A DNA stretch of 64,000 nucleotides from Klebsiella sp. BIGb0138 (GCF_004342285.1 NZ_SMCV01000005.1:62001-126000); one strand, 5' to 3'; shown: positions 1 to 13,681, counted from the first letter of the stretch. Numbers and translations: made by a program. Notes: a model not told the origin generated them from the letters alone.

Positions 1-374
1 GGGACCTGCTGGCGTTTGAGCACCGGAATCAGCGCCAGGATTTCGTTCGACTCGCCGGAGTTAGAGAGGGCGATAATCACATCCTGCGGCGTGACCATGC
101 CTAAGTCGCCGTGGGCCGCTTCGCCGGGATGGACGAAGAACGACGGCGTGCCGGTGCTGGCGAAGGTGGCGGCCATTTTACGCCCGATATGACCGGACTT
201 GCCCATCCCCATCACCACGACTTTGCCGCTGCAGCGGAAAATCTTCTCGCAGGCATGCGTGAAATCGTCATTAATGTACCGATCGAGTTGAGCCAGACCT
301 TCACGTTCAATTTCCAGAACCTCGCGTCCTGCCCGTTGAAAGTCAAAATCCGTTGGCAAATCTGTTTGCGACAT
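1..374 (-). CDS. kdsD: D-arabinose 5-phosphate isomerase, N-terminal part (cut by window edge)
   Basis: This enzyme converts D-ribulose 5-phosphate to D-arabinose 5-phosphate, the first step towards Kdo for lipopolysaccharide. Only the first ~124 codons are inside the window; the rest continues past base 1. The ATG is at 372-374 and the protein opens MSQTDLPTDFDFQRAG. The visible part is the start of the SIS sugar-isomerase domain, including a VVMGMGKSGHIGRKMAATFAS stretch and a later IALSNSGESNEI phosphosugar-binding loop. The CBS domains expected downstream cannot be seen. It lies 14 bases after yrbG in the same direction, as in E. coli (yrbG-kdsD). Confidence 0.93.
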   Translation of the reverse strand, partial: MSQTDLPTDFDFQRAGREVLEIEREGLAQLDRYINDDFTHACEKIFRCSGKVVVMGMGKSGHIGRKMAATFASTGTPSFFVHPGEAAHGDLGMVTPQDVIIALSNSGESNEILALIPVLKRQQV

Positions 375-388
375 AATGTTATCCCGAT

Positions 389-1366
389 TCATTCAACGAA
401 CAGCGGTGCTGCCCAGTACAGCATCGCCAACCAAACCACAAAACCGCCGACCAGCAGCGCGCCGGCAAGGCGGCCGGGTTGCCGTTTGCGCCGCCAGCAC
501 AGCAGGGCGAAGATCGCGCTGACGAACAGCATCACGGCATAGTCACGCGTAAATGCCTCAGGAGCGAAAGCGCCCGGGGCAATCAGGGCTGGTAACCCGA
601 GGACCAGGGCGATATTGAGGATATTGGCGCCGATAATATTGCCGATGGCGATATCGTCTTCCCCTTTTCGCGCTCCTGCAATCGCCGTCGCCAGTTCCGG
701 CAGGCTGGTGCCGATCGCCACCACCGTCAAACCGACGGTCAGTTCGCTGATGGCGAAATAGTTTGCCAGCACCGTCGCGTTATCGACGACCATACGGGTC
801 GCCATGGGCATCACGATCATTGCCACCCCCAGCCAGAGCAGGGCGACGGGAAGCGAACCTTCCCGGGGAAGCTCCGCCATCTGTTCCCGGGTCAGGCTAT
901 CGCTGCCCTGGCGCTCCGCGAGACGCGCGATCTTAATGGTAAACAACAGCCACAGTATGGCGAGCGCGAGTAAAAAAAAGCCATCCATACGCGACAGTTG
1001 CCCATCGTACAGCACAAAGCTTGCCAGCAAACTGACCAGCAACATTAGCGGTAACTCGCGGCGCAGGATATCAGAATGCACGGTAAATGGATGAAGTAAG
1101 GCGGCGAGGCCGAGGATTAATAAAATATTGGTGATATTCGAGCCGATCGCCGTACCGATCGCCAGATCGGTCTGCCCATGCAGGGAAGCGGCCGCAGAGA
1201 CGATGATCTCAGGCAGGCTGGTGCCGATACTCACCACCGTCATCCCGATAATCAGCGGTGGGATCCCTATCATGCGGCACAGGATTGAAGCGGCGTAGAC
1301 CAGACGATCGGCGCTGTACACTACCAGCAATAAACCAATTATTAACAGAGCCGTCGCTAAGAGCAT
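389..1366 (-). CDS. yrbG: Inner-membrane calcium/sodium antiporter family protein
   Basis: 325-residue member of the Ca2+/cation antiporter (CaCA) superfamily. It is almost entirely hydrophobic, with about ten membrane segments. The diagnostic alpha repeats are visible twice, each with a GTSLPE motif (about residues 48-53 and 219-224) followed by a GSN/GAN-containing helix, the inverted-repeat ion-binding architecture of the family. A charged cytoplasmic loop lies around residues 145-170. It probably exchanges Ca2+ or another cation for Na+, but the physiological substrate in enterobacteria is not settled. It is divergent from the mla operon and precedes kdsD. Confidence 0.93.
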   Translation of the reverse strand: MLLATALLIIGLLLVVYSADRLVYAASILCRMIGIPPLIIGMTVVSIGTSLPEIIVSAAASLHGQTDLAIGTAIGSNITNILLILGLAALLHPFTVHSDILRRELPLMLLVSLLASFVLYDGQLSRMDGFFLLALAILWLLFTIKIARLAERQGSDSLTREQMAELPREGSLPVALLWLGVAMIVMPMATRMVVDNATVLANYFAISELTVGLTVVAIGTSLPELATAIAGARKGEDDIAIGNIIGANILNIALVLGLPALIAPGAFAPEAFTRDYAVMLFVSAIFALLCWRRKRQPGRLAGALLVGGFVVWLAMLYWAAPLFVE

Positions 1367-1577
1367 CTAAAGTCCTTTCTTCAGGTATAATCGTCGCTTC
1401 GCTGTACCGATCCGTCTGCAGCGTAACGAATTCTTAATTTTGACTTTATGTTTGTCAAAAGTAAAACAAATGCCAGCTTTCGCTAACCCGGGCAGGTAAG
1501 ATTCTGTAAAAATGTTGGGTTTATGGTGAAAGTACGCGCCATGCTTAGCCCGAGGGATGTTGAGGAAGGATGATTTT

Positions 1578-3178
<1,601 letters not shown>

Positions 3179-3182
3179 GTTC

Positions 3183-3734
3183 ATGCAAACGAAAAAAAGT
3201 GAAATCTGGGTAGGTGTGTTCTTACTGGTTGCGTTGCTGGCGGCGCTGTTTATCTGTCTGAAAGCCGCGAACGTGACTTCTCTGCATACCGAGCCGACGT
3301 ATCGTCTCTATGCCACCTTTGACAATATCGGCGGGCTGAAGGCACGTTCTCCGGTGCGCATTGGCGGCGTGGTAGTGGGCCGGGTGGCGGACATCACCCT
3401 CGACCCGAAAACCTACCTGCCGCGCGTGGCGCTCGATATTGATGAGAGCTACAACCATATTCCGGACTCCAGTTCGTTGGCTATCCGCACCTCAGGCCTG
3501 CTGGGGGAACAGTACCTGGCGCTGAATATTGGTTTCGAAGATCCGGAACTGGGGACGTCTATCCTTAAAGATGGTGGAACTATTCAGGACACCAAGTCTG
3601 CTATGGTTCTGGAAGATCTGATTGGTCAGTTCCTTTACAACAGTAAAGGCGGCGACAATAAGAATTCTGGCGATGATTCGGCGGCGGGAGAGAGTCATAC
3701 TGACGCGACGCCGCCGGCCGCCACGACGCATTAA
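3183..3734 (+). CDS. mlaD: Mla complex MCE-domain lipid-channel subunit
   Basis: 183-residue protein with one N-terminal membrane anchor (about residues 8-28) followed by an MCE domain (about 39-117, with IGGLKARSPVRIGGVVVGRV). The family forms homohexameric rings with a hydrophobic pore through which lipid passes between MlaE and MlaC. The C-terminus is polar, alanine/proline-rich and probably disordered. I place the start at 3183 (MQTKKSEIWVG), four bases after the mlaE stop, because the in-frame ATG 15 bases upstream lies inside mlaE and adds only non-conserved residues. Confidence 0.96.
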   Translation: MQTKKSEIWVGVFLLVALLAALFICLKAANVTSLHTEPTYRLYATFDNIGGLKARSPVRIGGVVVGRVADITLDPKTYLPRVALDIDESYNHIPDSSSLAIRTSGLLGEQYLALNIGFEDPELGTSILKDGGTIQDTKSAMVLEDLIGQFLYNSKGGDNKNSGDDSAAGESHTDATPPAATTH

Positions 3735-3752
3735 TTTCAGGAGAAACACGAA

Positions 3753-4388
3753 ATGTTTAAACGCTTACTGATGATCGCCATGCTGGTGATTGCTCCATTG
3801 ACTGCTGCCAGCGCAGCAGATCAATCCAATCCGTACAAGCTGATGAATGAAGCGGCGCAGAAAACCTTCGATCGCCTGAAAAACGAACAGCCGAAGATTC
3901 ATGCTAACCCGAACTATCTGCGTGACATCGTCGATCAGGAACTGATGCCGTATGTACAGGTGAAATATGCCGGTGCCCTGGTGCTGGGCCGCTATTACAA
4001 AGAGGCGACTCCGGCCCAGCGTGAAGCGTACTTTACCGCCTTCCGCGAGTATCTGAAACAGGCCTACGGCCAGGCGCTGGCGATGTACCACGGGCAGACT
4101 TATCAGATTGCGCCGGAACAACCGCTCGGCGACGCGACGATTGTCCCTATCCGCGTGACCATTATCGATCCGAACGGTCGCCCGCCGGTACGCCTCGACT
4201 TCCAGTGGCGTAAAAATACCCAAACCGGTAACTGGCAGGCTTACGATATGATTGCTGAAGGGGTGAGCATGATCACCACCAAGCAGAACGAGTGGAGCGA
4301 CCTGCTGCGGAGCAAAGGCGTTGATGGACTGACCGCGCAGCTGAAATCGATCTCTGCGCAGCCGATCACCCTGGAGCAGAAAAAATAA
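3753..4388 (+). CDS. mlaC: Periplasmic phospholipid-binding protein of the Mla pathway
   Basis: 211-residue secreted protein (Tol_Tol_Ttg2 family) that ferries phospholipid across the periplasm between the OmpC-MlaA complex and MlaFEDB. A signal peptide is clear: [22 protein letters not shown], with cleavage expected after the AxA at about residue 21. The mature part has the NTF2-like mixed fold typical of MlaC. A strong AGGAGAAA ribosome site precedes the ATG. Its TAA overlaps the mlaB ATG by one base. Confidence 0.97.
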   Translation: MFKRLLMIAMLVIAPLTAASAADQSNPYKLMNEAAQKTFDRLKNEQPKIHANPNYLRDIVDQELMPYVQVKYAGALVLGRYYKEATPAQREAYFTAFREYLKQAYGQALAMYHGQTYQIAPEQPLGDATIVPIRVTIIDPNGRPPVRLDFQWRKNTQTGNWQAYDMIAEGVSMITTKQNEWSDLLRSKGVDGLTAQLKSISAQPITLEQKK

Positions 4389-4678
4389 TGACCGGGCAGC
4401 TGAGCTGGACTCGCGACGGCGAGCGCCTGGCGCTGCAGGGGGAACTGGACCAGGATCTGCTGGTCCCGCTGTGGGACGCCCGTGGGCAAGCGACGGACGG
4501 CGTGTCGACCATCGACCTGAGCGAGCTCACCCGGGTAGATACCGCCGGGCTGGCGCTACTGATGCATTTTGTCGCCTTAATTCGCCACCAGGGCCGGGAG
4601 GCGAAACTGATCGGCAAGAGCGAAAATGTGCGGACCTTGGCGGGTCTCTACAATCTTCCTGCCGATATGATCCCATAA
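4388..4678 (+). CDS. mlaB: Mla complex STAS-domain subunit
   Basis: 96-residue cytoplasmic STAS-domain protein that binds MlaF and is needed for assembly and activity of the MlaFEDB ATPase. The STAS core is visible as VSTIDLSELTRVDTAGLALLMH, with the D-T-A-G loop corresponding to the site phosphorylated in anti-sigma-factor antagonists. It is translationally coupled to mlaC (TAATG overlap) and closes the mla operon; a strong hairpin terminator follows at 4711-4743. Confidence 0.95.
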   Translation: MTGQLSWTRDGERLALQGELDQDLLVPLWDARGQATDGVSTIDLSELTRVDTAGLALLMHFVALIRHQGREAKLIGKSENVRTLAGLYNLPADMIP

Positions 4679-4710
4679 TTTTTCAGTGCGTTACTGCTGA
4701 GGTTATCCTG

Positions 4711-4743
4711 AAAGCCCCATCAATATGTTCGATGGGGCTTTTT
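4711..4743 (+). terminator. Rho-independent terminator after mlaB
   Basis: A 10-bp perfect stem AAGCCCCATC/GATGGGGCTT (4712-4721 with 4731-4740) with a 9-base loop is followed by a short T run. It lies between mlaB and ibaG and would separate the mla operon from ibaG. Confidence 0.85.
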
Positions 4744-4814
4744 GCTTGTTTAAGACCGCGCCACTTTCCTCTAAGATGTTGGGCTATTTTCACTACCAGA
4801 TAAAAATTGAACCC

Positions 4815-5069
4815 ATGGAAAATCATGAAATTCAGACCGTGCTAATGAACGCACTCTCCCTTCAGGAAGTCCACGTCTCTGGCGATGGCAGTCACTTTCA
4901 GGTTATTGCTGTGGGTGAGATGTTCGATGGCATGAGCCGGGTCAAGAAACAGCAGTCTATCTATGCCCCGCTGATGGAATATATTGCTGACAACCGCATT
5001 CATGCGCTGTCGATCAAAGCCTTTACCCCGCAGGAATGGGCGCGAGATCGTAAGCTAAATGGCTTTTAA
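4815..5069 (+). CDS. ibaG: BolA-family iron/acid-stress protein IbaG
   Basis: 84-residue BolA/IbaG protein. The family partners with monothiol glutaredoxins to bind 2Fe-2S clusters; in E. coli ibaG (yrbA) responds to acid stress. The conserved [14 protein letters not shown] segment and the later histidine region [14 protein letters not shown] are visible. The start is the ATG at 4815 ([10 protein letters not shown]); longer in-frame starts would run into the terminator stem. It lies 54 bases upstream of murA, the same neighbour as in E. coli. Confidence 0.94.
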   Translation: MENHEIQTVLMNALSLQEVHVSGDGSHFQVIAVGEMFDGMSRVKKQQSIYAPLMEYIADNRIHALSIKAFTPQEWARDRKLNGF

Positions 5070-5108
5070 GCTGCCGGGATGTTCCCCGCAGCGTAGGTGA
5101 ATTCTTAA

Positions 5109-6383
<1,275 letters not shown>

Positions 6384-6444
6384 ACCTGTCGTAGCGGCAG
6401 CCCTCTGACGTCAGTCCGGGGGCTGTTATCTACACTTCCTCACT

Positions 6445-6726
6445 TCACTCTCTGCATTTCTGGTTTTTCTTTGGGCGTATCTTCTGCGTTCTGTCGATAA
6501 ATTGATGGGTTACCGGGTCGTGATAGCGCGACGGCCAGATGAGCCATGGCGTGGTATCCAGCGCATTAGCAATAATCAGCTCGCCTTTTGGCCACGGCCG
6601 GGTCAGGGCATTCGCCAGCGTTGAAGAACTTAAGCCGTTACGCCGTGATTCCGCGGCCAGCGATGTTCCTTTTTTGCGCAATCCGGCAATAATATCCGCC
6701 GGATGCCAGTCGATGAACTTATCCAT
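6445..6726 (-). CDS. sfsB: Ner-like DNA-binding transcriptional regulator SfsB
   Basis: 93-residue protein with a Ner-type helix-turn-helix like that of phage Mu Ner (family winged HTH, formerly Nlp). The recognisable stretch is DWHPADIIAGLRKKGTSLAA...SSSTLANAL around residues 5-40. In E. coli the gene is linked to maltose metabolism through crp*-dependent suppression, and direct targets are poorly known. I place the start at the ATG at 6724-6726 (MDKFIDWHPA), preceded by an AGGAGAAG ribosome site; a longer in-frame start 36 bases upstream is less likely. The lysine/arginine-rich tail is typical. Confidence 0.9.
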   Translation of the reverse strand: MDKFIDWHPADIIAGLRKKGTSLAAESRRNGLSSSTLANALTRPWPKGELIIANALDTTPWLIWPSRYHDPVTHQFIDRTQKIRPKKNQKCRE

Positions 6727-6926
6727 AACTTCTCCTGGTGATAAGGATCCAGTTCGCCCCAAGCGGACGACGGAATGACTATACCCCTTGATTCAGTATG
6801 GTTCTAACAAGTTCTGGTAAGTTGATTGAATATTCAGAATATATCAAGATATCGGGCAATTTTTAACAATTACTGGAATTTTATGGAGCTTTCCCGCGCG
6901 GTGCGCGGGAACAGGGGAGGGGGAAA

Positions 6927-7898
6927 TCAGTGGTCGCGTTGTACCGCAATATGAGCAAGACCGATAAGCGCTTCGCGCCATGGAGAATCCGGTAACACCT
7001 GAAGGACGGCAATCGCCTTATCCGCTTCTTCTTCCGCGCGCTGGCGTGTCCATTCCAGCGAACCGCAGGTTGCCATCGTTTCCAGAACTGCCTCCAGCAG
7101 ATGGCGCCCGTTACCTTGTTCAATCGCTCCGCGAATCATGGCGGACTGCTCAGGCGTACCGTGACGCATGGCGTGCAGTAACGGCAGCGTCGGTTTCCCT
7201 TCGTTCAGGTCATCACCGACGTTCTTACCGAGGCGCTCGCCGTCGGAGCTATAGTCCAGCAGATCGTCGATCAGCTGGAAAGCGGTACCCAGGTAGCGAC
7301 CGTAGTCCTGCAGCGCCTGTTCCTGCTCCGGGGTACAGCCCGCCAGGATGCCGGAACATTGCGCAGCGGCTTCAAACAGACGGGCGGTTTTGCTGTAAAT
7401 CACCCGCATGTAGTTTTCTTCAGTGATGTCCGGGTCATTTACGTTCATCAGCTGCAGCACTTCGCCTTCAGCAATGACGTTGACGGCTTTCGACATCACT
7501 TCCAGCACTTTCAGCGAGCCGAGGCTGGTCATCATCTGGAAAGAGCGGGTATAGATAAAATCACCCACCAGTACGCTGGCGGCGTTGCCAAAAGCGGCGT
7601 TTGCCGTGGCTTTACCACGACGCATATCCGACTCATCAACGACATCATCATGCAGCAGGGTGGCGGTATGGATAAATTCGATCAGCGCAGCGATGGTGAT
7701 GTGCGCGTCGCCCTGATAACCGACAGCCCGGGCGGAAAGGACCGCAATCATCGGACGAATACGTTTCCCGCCTCCGCTAACGATGTAATAGCCTAACTGA
7801 TTGATAAGCTGAACATCTGAGTCAAGTTGCTCAAGGATTGTCGCATTGACACCCGCCATATCTTGCGCGGTTAACTCATTGATTTTTTCTAAATTCAT
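6927..7898 (-). CDS. ispB: Octaprenyl diphosphate synthase
   Basis: 323-residue trans-prenyltransferase that elongates farnesyl diphosphate with isopentenyl diphosphate to make the C40 side chain of ubiquinone and menaquinone. Both aspartate-rich motifs are present: DDVVD at about 84-88 and DDLLD at about 211-215, for Mg2+-diphosphate binding. The basic substrate motif GGGKRIRPM lies at about 42-50. It is divergent from rplU across a 260-bp promoter region. Confidence 0.97.
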   Translation of the reverse strand: MNLEKINELTAQDMAGVNATILEQLDSDVQLINQLGYYIVSGGGKRIRPMIAVLSARAVGYQGDAHITIAALIEFIHTATLLHDDVVDESDMRRGKATANAAFGNAASVLVGDFIYTRSFQMMTSLGSLKVLEVMSKAVNVIAEGEVLQLMNVNDPDITEENYMRVIYSKTARLFEAAAQCSGILAGCTPEQEQALQDYGRYLGTAFQLIDDLLDYSSDGERLGKNVGDDLNEGKPTLPLLHAMRHGTPEQSAMIRGAIEQGNGRHLLEAVLETMATCGSLEWTRQRAEEEADKAIAVLQVLPDSPWREALIGLAHIAVQRDH

Positions 7899-8058
7899 CG
7901 CAAAAGCCGGGCCACATGTCCTGTTACCGCGAATCCAGGTGGGTTCACAGAAGGATTAAGATAGAATTAAAAGAAGCTATGATTGTACTGAAAAATTGCC
8001 ATAGATAAACGTTGGCGTGAAAGTTGTGTTTTTTTTCTGCGTTGATCGCGGATCGCTC

Positions 8059-8087
8059 TTGTCAAAGGCTCGCGTTTTGCGTAATAT
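8059..8087 (+). promoter_or_regulatory. Putative sigma-70 promoter of rplU-rpmA
   Basis: TTGTCA at 8059-8064 and TAATAT at 8082-8087, separated by exactly 17 bases. It lies about 70 bases upstream of the rplU start, in the ispB-rplU divergent gap. The transcription start would fall near 8094, leaving a leader of about 65 bases. Confidence 0.7.
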
Positions 8088-8113
8088 TCGCGCCCTATTG
8101 TGAATATTTATAG

Positions 8114-8470
<357 letters not shown>

Positions 8471-8489
8471 GACCTGAGGAGAGATTTAA

Positions 8490-8747
<258 letters not shown>

Positions 8748-8772
8748 GTTTTTCGTGGTCCGGTAACGGATT

Positions 8773-8803
8773 AAAGCCCCGCAACCTGTTGCGGGGCTTT
8801 TTA
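8773..8803 (+). terminator. Rho-independent terminator after rpmA
   Basis: Stem AAAGCCCCGCAAC/GTTGCGGGGCTTT with a two-base gap at the apex, followed by T residues. It ends the rplU-rpmA transcript ahead of yhbE. Confidence 0.88.
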
Positions 8804-8842
8804 CATTAGAATCCCGGATATTTTTCTGCAGGGAAAACGGGT

Positions 8843-9808
8843 ATGAAGCAGCAGGCCGGCATTGGCATTGTATTGGCGCTCACCACCGCGATGTGCTGGG
8901 GGGCATTGCCCATTGCCATGAAGCAGGTCCTTGAAGTGATGGAACCGCCGACGGTGGTCTTTTATCGCTTTTTGATGGCAAGTATTGGCCTTGGCGCAAT
9001 CCTGGCTATCAAAGGAAAACTACCGCCGCTGCGCCTGTTTCGCAAACCGCGCTGGCTGGTGCTGTTGGCCATTGCGACAGGTGGCCTGTTCGGTAACTTC
9101 ATTCTGTTCAGCTCTTCCTTGCAATATCTTAGCCCCACGGCGTCTCAGGTGATCGGCCAGCTGTCTCCGGTCGGTATGATGGTGGCCAGCGTATTTATCC
9201 TCAAAGAGAGAATGCGCGGTACCCAGGTCGTGGGAGCATTGATGCTGATTAGCGGACTGGTGATGTTCTTTAACACCAGCCTGATTGAAATTTTTACCCG
9301 TCTCACGGATTACACGTGGGGGGTAATTTTTGGCGTCGGAGCGACCGCAGTTTGGGTTAGCTATGGCGTCGCGCAAAAGGTGTTATTACGCCGTCTGGCG
9401 TCACAGCAGATCCTTTTTTTGCTGTACACTTTATGTACGATAGCGTTATTGCCGTTGGCAACGCCTTCGCAGGCGCTGGCGTTAAGCGACTGGCAGCTCG
9501 CGTGCCTGATTTTCTGCGGGTTAAATACCCTGGTAGGCTACGGTGCGCTGGCGGAAGCCATGGCGCGCTGGCAGGCGGCGCAGGTGAGCGCGTTGATTAC
9601 CTTAACGCCGTTGTTTACGCTGCTTTTTTCAGATTTGTTATCACTGGCCTGGCCCGATGTTTTCGCCAGACCGATGTTGAACCTGTTAGGTTATCTCGGT
9701 GCGTTTGTCGTGGTTGCGGGCGCGATGTATTCCGCCATAGGCCACCGTCTTTGGGGCCGCTTACGTAAGCGTGACGCGGTTGTGCCGCTGCCCCGCTCAG
9801 GCGAATGA
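8843..9808 (+). CDS. yhbE: EamA-family (drug/metabolite superfamily) transporter
   Basis: 321-residue inner-membrane protein with ten predicted helices arranged as two EamA repeats (about residues 8-140 and 155-295). The repeat starts IGIVLALTTAMCWGALPIAMKQ and the second half contains a similar WGVIFGVGATAVWVSYG. Members export or import small metabolites; no substrate is established for YhbE. It lies 15 bases upstream of obgE and is probably co-transcribed, the conserved enterobacterial arrangement rplU-rpmA-yhbE-obgE. Confidence 0.92.
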   Translation: MKQQAGIGIVLALTTAMCWGALPIAMKQVLEVMEPPTVVFYRFLMASIGLGAILAIKGKLPPLRLFRKPRWLVLLAIATGGLFGNFILFSSSLQYLSPTASQVIGQLSPVGMMVASVFILKERMRGTQVVGALMLISGLVMFFNTSLIEIFTRLTDYTWGVIFGVGATAVWVSYGVAQKVLLRRLASQQILFLLYTLCTIALLPLATPSQALALSDWQLACLIFCGLNTLVGYGALAEAMARWQAAQVSALITLTPLFTLLFSDLLSLAWPDVFARPMLNLLGYLGAFVVVAGAMYSAIGHRLWGRLRKRDAVVPLPRSGE

Positions 9809-11002
<1,194 letters not shown>

Positions 11003-11057
11003 TCCGCTGGGGGCACCCCGGCTGCACTCAGCTTGCCGGGGCTATCCAGAGTCAACG

Positions 11058-11086
11058 AAAAGGGCCGCATCCGATGCGGCCCTTTT
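11058..11086. terminator. Bidirectional terminator between obgE and dacB
   Basis: Stem AAAAGGGCCGCATC/GATGCGGCCCTTTT (11058-11071 with 11072-11085) with A and T tracts on opposite sides, so it can serve both the rightward obgE and leftward dacB transcripts. Confidence 0.85.
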
Positions 11087-11089
11087 GTT

Positions 11090-12523
11090 TTAGTTGTTCT
11101 GGTACAGGTCCTTATATAAGCGACTTTCGAAGCGCACCAGCGGAATGCGCCGGTTGCGCTGGTCCGCAGGCGGCACCGCATACCCTGACAAATATTGCAC
11201 AAAGGCGATTTTCTGCCCGCTGGCGGCCGTGATAAAGCCTGCCAGGTTATAGACCCCCTGCAGCGAACCGGTTTTGGCCGAGACTTTACCATCCACCCCG
11301 GCCTGATGCAGGCCCGCACGGTACTGTAGCGAACCGTCGTGACCGGCCAGCGGCAGCATGGAAATAAAGTTGAGTTCATTATCGTGCTGGGCGATATATT
11401 GCAGCACCTGCATCATGGTCGCAGGGGCAATCAGGTTATGCCGCGACAGGCCGGAACCATCGGCAATCAGGGTGTTGCCCAAATCGATGCCGGCCTGCTG
11501 ACGCAGGATCTGACGCACGGCATCTGAACCGGCACGCCAGGTTCCCGGAACGCCAAGGCGCGCATGGCCAATTGTGCGGAAAACGGTATCGGCGATCATG
11601 TTGTCGGATTTTTTCAACATGGTTCGCAGAAGATCGTGCAGCGGCGCGGATTGGGTAGAGGCCAGTACGGTACCGGGATCGTCCGCCAGCGTCTGGCGCA
11701 GCAGCGTACCGCTATAGGTAATGCCGGCCTGAGTCAGTTCGGACTTCAGAATCACGCCGGCATAGCTGGCGCCGTCCTGAATGGCGAAGGCCAGCGGCAA
11801 CGGCTCGCTGCGCTGCGGCAGGCAGCCGGTTAAGGTATAGCGGTTCAGGTCGCCTGGCACCACGTCGAGCTCGCAATACTGCGCCTCCGCGGAGCCGCGT
11901 GCCAGCGTCCGTACCTGGCTGAACATGGTTACCGGGTAGTATGAGGCGACGCGAATAAAGGCCAGATCGCCTGGTTTTTGCGCGCTGTATAGCGAGATAG
12001 AAAAACAGTTGCGGTCGACGATGGCCGCCGCTGGCGGCGCGCTAAAGCATTGGGTCATGTCGTTCCACGGCCAGCCGGGCGCTTTGTCGTGGCTGGCGAA
12101 GACCGAGGTATCAATCAGAACGTTGCCTTCGATCCGCTGAACGCCCGCTTTTTTCAGCGTGGCCACCATATTGCGGATATCCTGGCGTTTGAGCGTCGGA
12201 TCGCCGCTAAAGCGCGCAATCAGGTCGCCTTTTAACACGCCGCCATCAACCGTGCCCTTGCTTTCCAGGGTTGTGGTGAAACGGAAGTTTGGCCCGAGCT
12301 GCAGCAGAGCGGCCAGCGCGGTGATCACCTTCTGGGTACTGGCGGGAAGCGCCATCTGCTGACTGTGAAAGTCTATCTCCGGCGTCGGGGAGCCAACCTT
12401 CTGCGCCATAAAGGCGAGGTTAGCACCCGCAGGAAGCTGGGTGATGTACTCGTCAATGTTCGCCGCCTGAGCGCTAAACGCTATACCGGCGGTCAATCCG
12501 ATGATAAATCTGGAAAATCGCAT
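11090..12523 (-). CDS. dacB: D-alanyl-D-alanine carboxypeptidase/endopeptidase PBP4
   Basis: 477-residue periplasmic penicillin-binding protein 4 (peptidase S13) that trims and hydrolyses peptidoglycan cross-links. A signal peptide ends near residue 20 (ITAGIAFSAQA). The catalytic SxxK is STQK at 62-65, the SDN motif occurs in LKKSDNMIADT, and the KTG motif in SAKTGSLQG. The large insertion between SxxK and SDN is the usual one. It is divergent from greA and convergent with obgE. Confidence 0.97.
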   Translation of the reverse strand: MRFSRFIIGLTAGIAFSAQAANIDEYITQLPAGANLAFMAQKVGSPTPEIDFHSQQMALPASTQKVITALAALLQLGPNFRFTTTLESKGTVDGGVLKGDLIARFSGDPTLKRQDIRNMVATLKKAGVQRIEGNVLIDTSVFASHDKAPGWPWNDMTQCFSAPPAAAIVDRNCFSISLYSAQKPGDLAFIRVASYYPVTMFSQVRTLARGSAEAQYCELDVVPGDLNRYTLTGCLPQRSEPLPLAFAIQDGASYAGVILKSELTQAGITYSGTLLRQTLADDPGTVLASTQSAPLHDLLRTMLKKSDNMIADTVFRTIGHARLGVPGTWRAGSDAVRQILRQQAGIDLGNTLIADGSGLSRHNLIAPATMMQVLQYIAQHDNELNFISMLPLAGHDGSLQYRAGLHQAGVDGKVSAKTGSLQGVYNLAGFITAASGQKIAFVQYLSGYAVPPADQRNRRIPLVRFESRLYKDLYQNN

Positions 12524-12599
12524 AATCTCGCGCTAACAACCTGAAACCAAGCCGTCATACTACGGTGCAACACCCTGTAAAGTAAACGATGACCCATAG

Positions 12600-12680
12600 T
12601 GAACTTCAGGGTAAAATACGTATCAAATTGAAAATTGCTGCTGACCTGGGGAATGTTTCCCGGGTTGGTTTTCTTTTTGC
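12600..12680 (+). ncRNA. Possible GraL-like attenuated leader RNA upstream of greA
   Basis: The greA leader contains a GC-rich hairpin (CCTGGGGAA with TTCCCGGG, about 12645-12665) followed by a T-rich run (TTGGTTTTCTTTTT), which looks like an intrinsic terminator about 80 bases before the greA ATG. In E. coli the greA leader yields short GraL transcripts by premature termination. Assignment is by position and structure only; the exact ends are guesses. Confidence 0.4.
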
Positions 12681-12758
12681 TCCTGTCCTGCCTAAGGCCT
12701 GGCCGGTTGCGGAACGGAGATGTCCGTTCCATGAAGGAATGATAAAGAGGTATAACAA

Positions 12759-13235
12759 ATGCAAGCTATTCCGATGACCTTACGTGGCGCTGAAAAATTG
12801 CGTGAAGAGCTGGATTTTCTCAAGTCCGTTCGTCGCCCTGAAATCATTGCTGCTATTGCCGATGCGCGCGAACATGGCGATCTGAAAGAGAACGCCGAGT
12901 ATCACGCCGCCCGCGAGCAGCAAGGCTTCTGTGAAGGCCGTATCAAGGATATTGAAGCCAAACTGTCTAATGCGCAGGTTATCGATATCACCAAAATGCC
13001 GAACAACGGGCGGGTGATTTTTGGGGCGACGGTCAAAGTCCTCAACCTCGATACCGATGAGGAGCAGACTTACCGCATCGTGGGTGATGACGAAGCTGAT
13101 TTTAAGCAGAATCTGATCTCTGTGAACTCACCGATTGCGCGTGGTTTGATCGGTAAAGAACAGGATGACGTGGTGACAATCCGCACGCCAGGCGGCGAAG
13201 TAGAATACGAAATTATCAAGGTCGAGTACCTTTAA
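12759..13235 (+). CDS. greA: Transcription elongation factor GreA
   Basis: 158-residue factor that inserts its coiled coil into the RNA polymerase secondary channel and stimulates cleavage of backtracked RNA. The N-terminal antiparallel coiled coil (about residues 1-75) carries the acidic tip [13 protein letters not shown]-type motif seen here as [17 protein letters not shown]. The C-terminal FKBP-like domain follows (about 80-158). Family length is exact. A terminator follows at 13279-13303. Confidence 0.98.
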   Translation: MQAIPMTLRGAEKLREELDFLKSVRRPEIIAAIADAREHGDLKENAEYHAAREQQGFCEGRIKDIEAKLSNAQVIDITKMPNNGRVIFGATVKVLNLDTDEEQTYRIVGDDEADFKQNLISVNSPIARGLIGKEQDDVVTIRTPGGEVEYEIIKVEYL

Positions 13236-13278
13236 TCCGTATTTCCCGCTACCATGTTGATGGATTGTAAAGAAAGGA

Positions 13279-13303
13279 AAAAGGCCGCATAGCGGCCTTT
13301 TAT
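13279..13303 (+). terminator. Terminator after greA
   Basis: Stem AAAGGCCGC/GCGGCCTTT with a 3-base loop and a short T-rich end. It ends greA; yhbY approaches from the other side. Confidence 0.75.
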
Positions 13304-13387
13304 CAACGTCCGGAGCATGGCATTTTGCTCGTCTACCCGTAGAAATCCCTCGTTTTACACAAAGTTGTGTCGAGATTCAGGATATTC

Positions 13388-13681
13388 TTAGCGTGGCAGC
13401 GAGATTTTACGCTCTTGAGTTGGGCGATACAGGACCAGCGTTTTACCGATGACCTGTACGTTACAGGCGCCGGTTTCGCGCACGATAGCTTCCACGATCA
13501 AGGTTTTAGTTTCGCGGTCTTCCGATGCGATTTTCACCTTGATGAGCTCATGGTGCTCTAACGCTTGTTCGATCTCGGCCAGTACCCCTTCGGTCAAACC
13601 ATTGTTGCCAAGCATAACTACCGGCTTGAGCGGATGTGCCAGACCTTTCAGGTGCTGTTTTTGTTTAGTACTCAGATTCAT
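13388..13681 (-). CDS. yhbY: CRM-domain ribosome-assembly RNA-binding protein YhbY
   Basis: 97-residue single CRM-domain protein associated with pre-50S particles. The domain spans nearly the whole protein, with MNLSTKQKQHLKGLAHPLKP at the start and the GxxG-like loop in VVMLGNNGLTEGV (about 22-34). I start at the ATG at 13679-13681; a longer in-frame start 57 bases upstream would add a non-conserved basic extension overlapping the rlmE promoter region. It is divergent from rlmE. Confidence 0.94.
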   Translation of the reverse strand: MNLSTKQKQHLKGLAHPLKPVVMLGNNGLTEGVLAEIEQALEHHELIKVKIASEDRETKTLIVEAIVRETGACNVQVIGKTLVLYRPTQERKISLPR

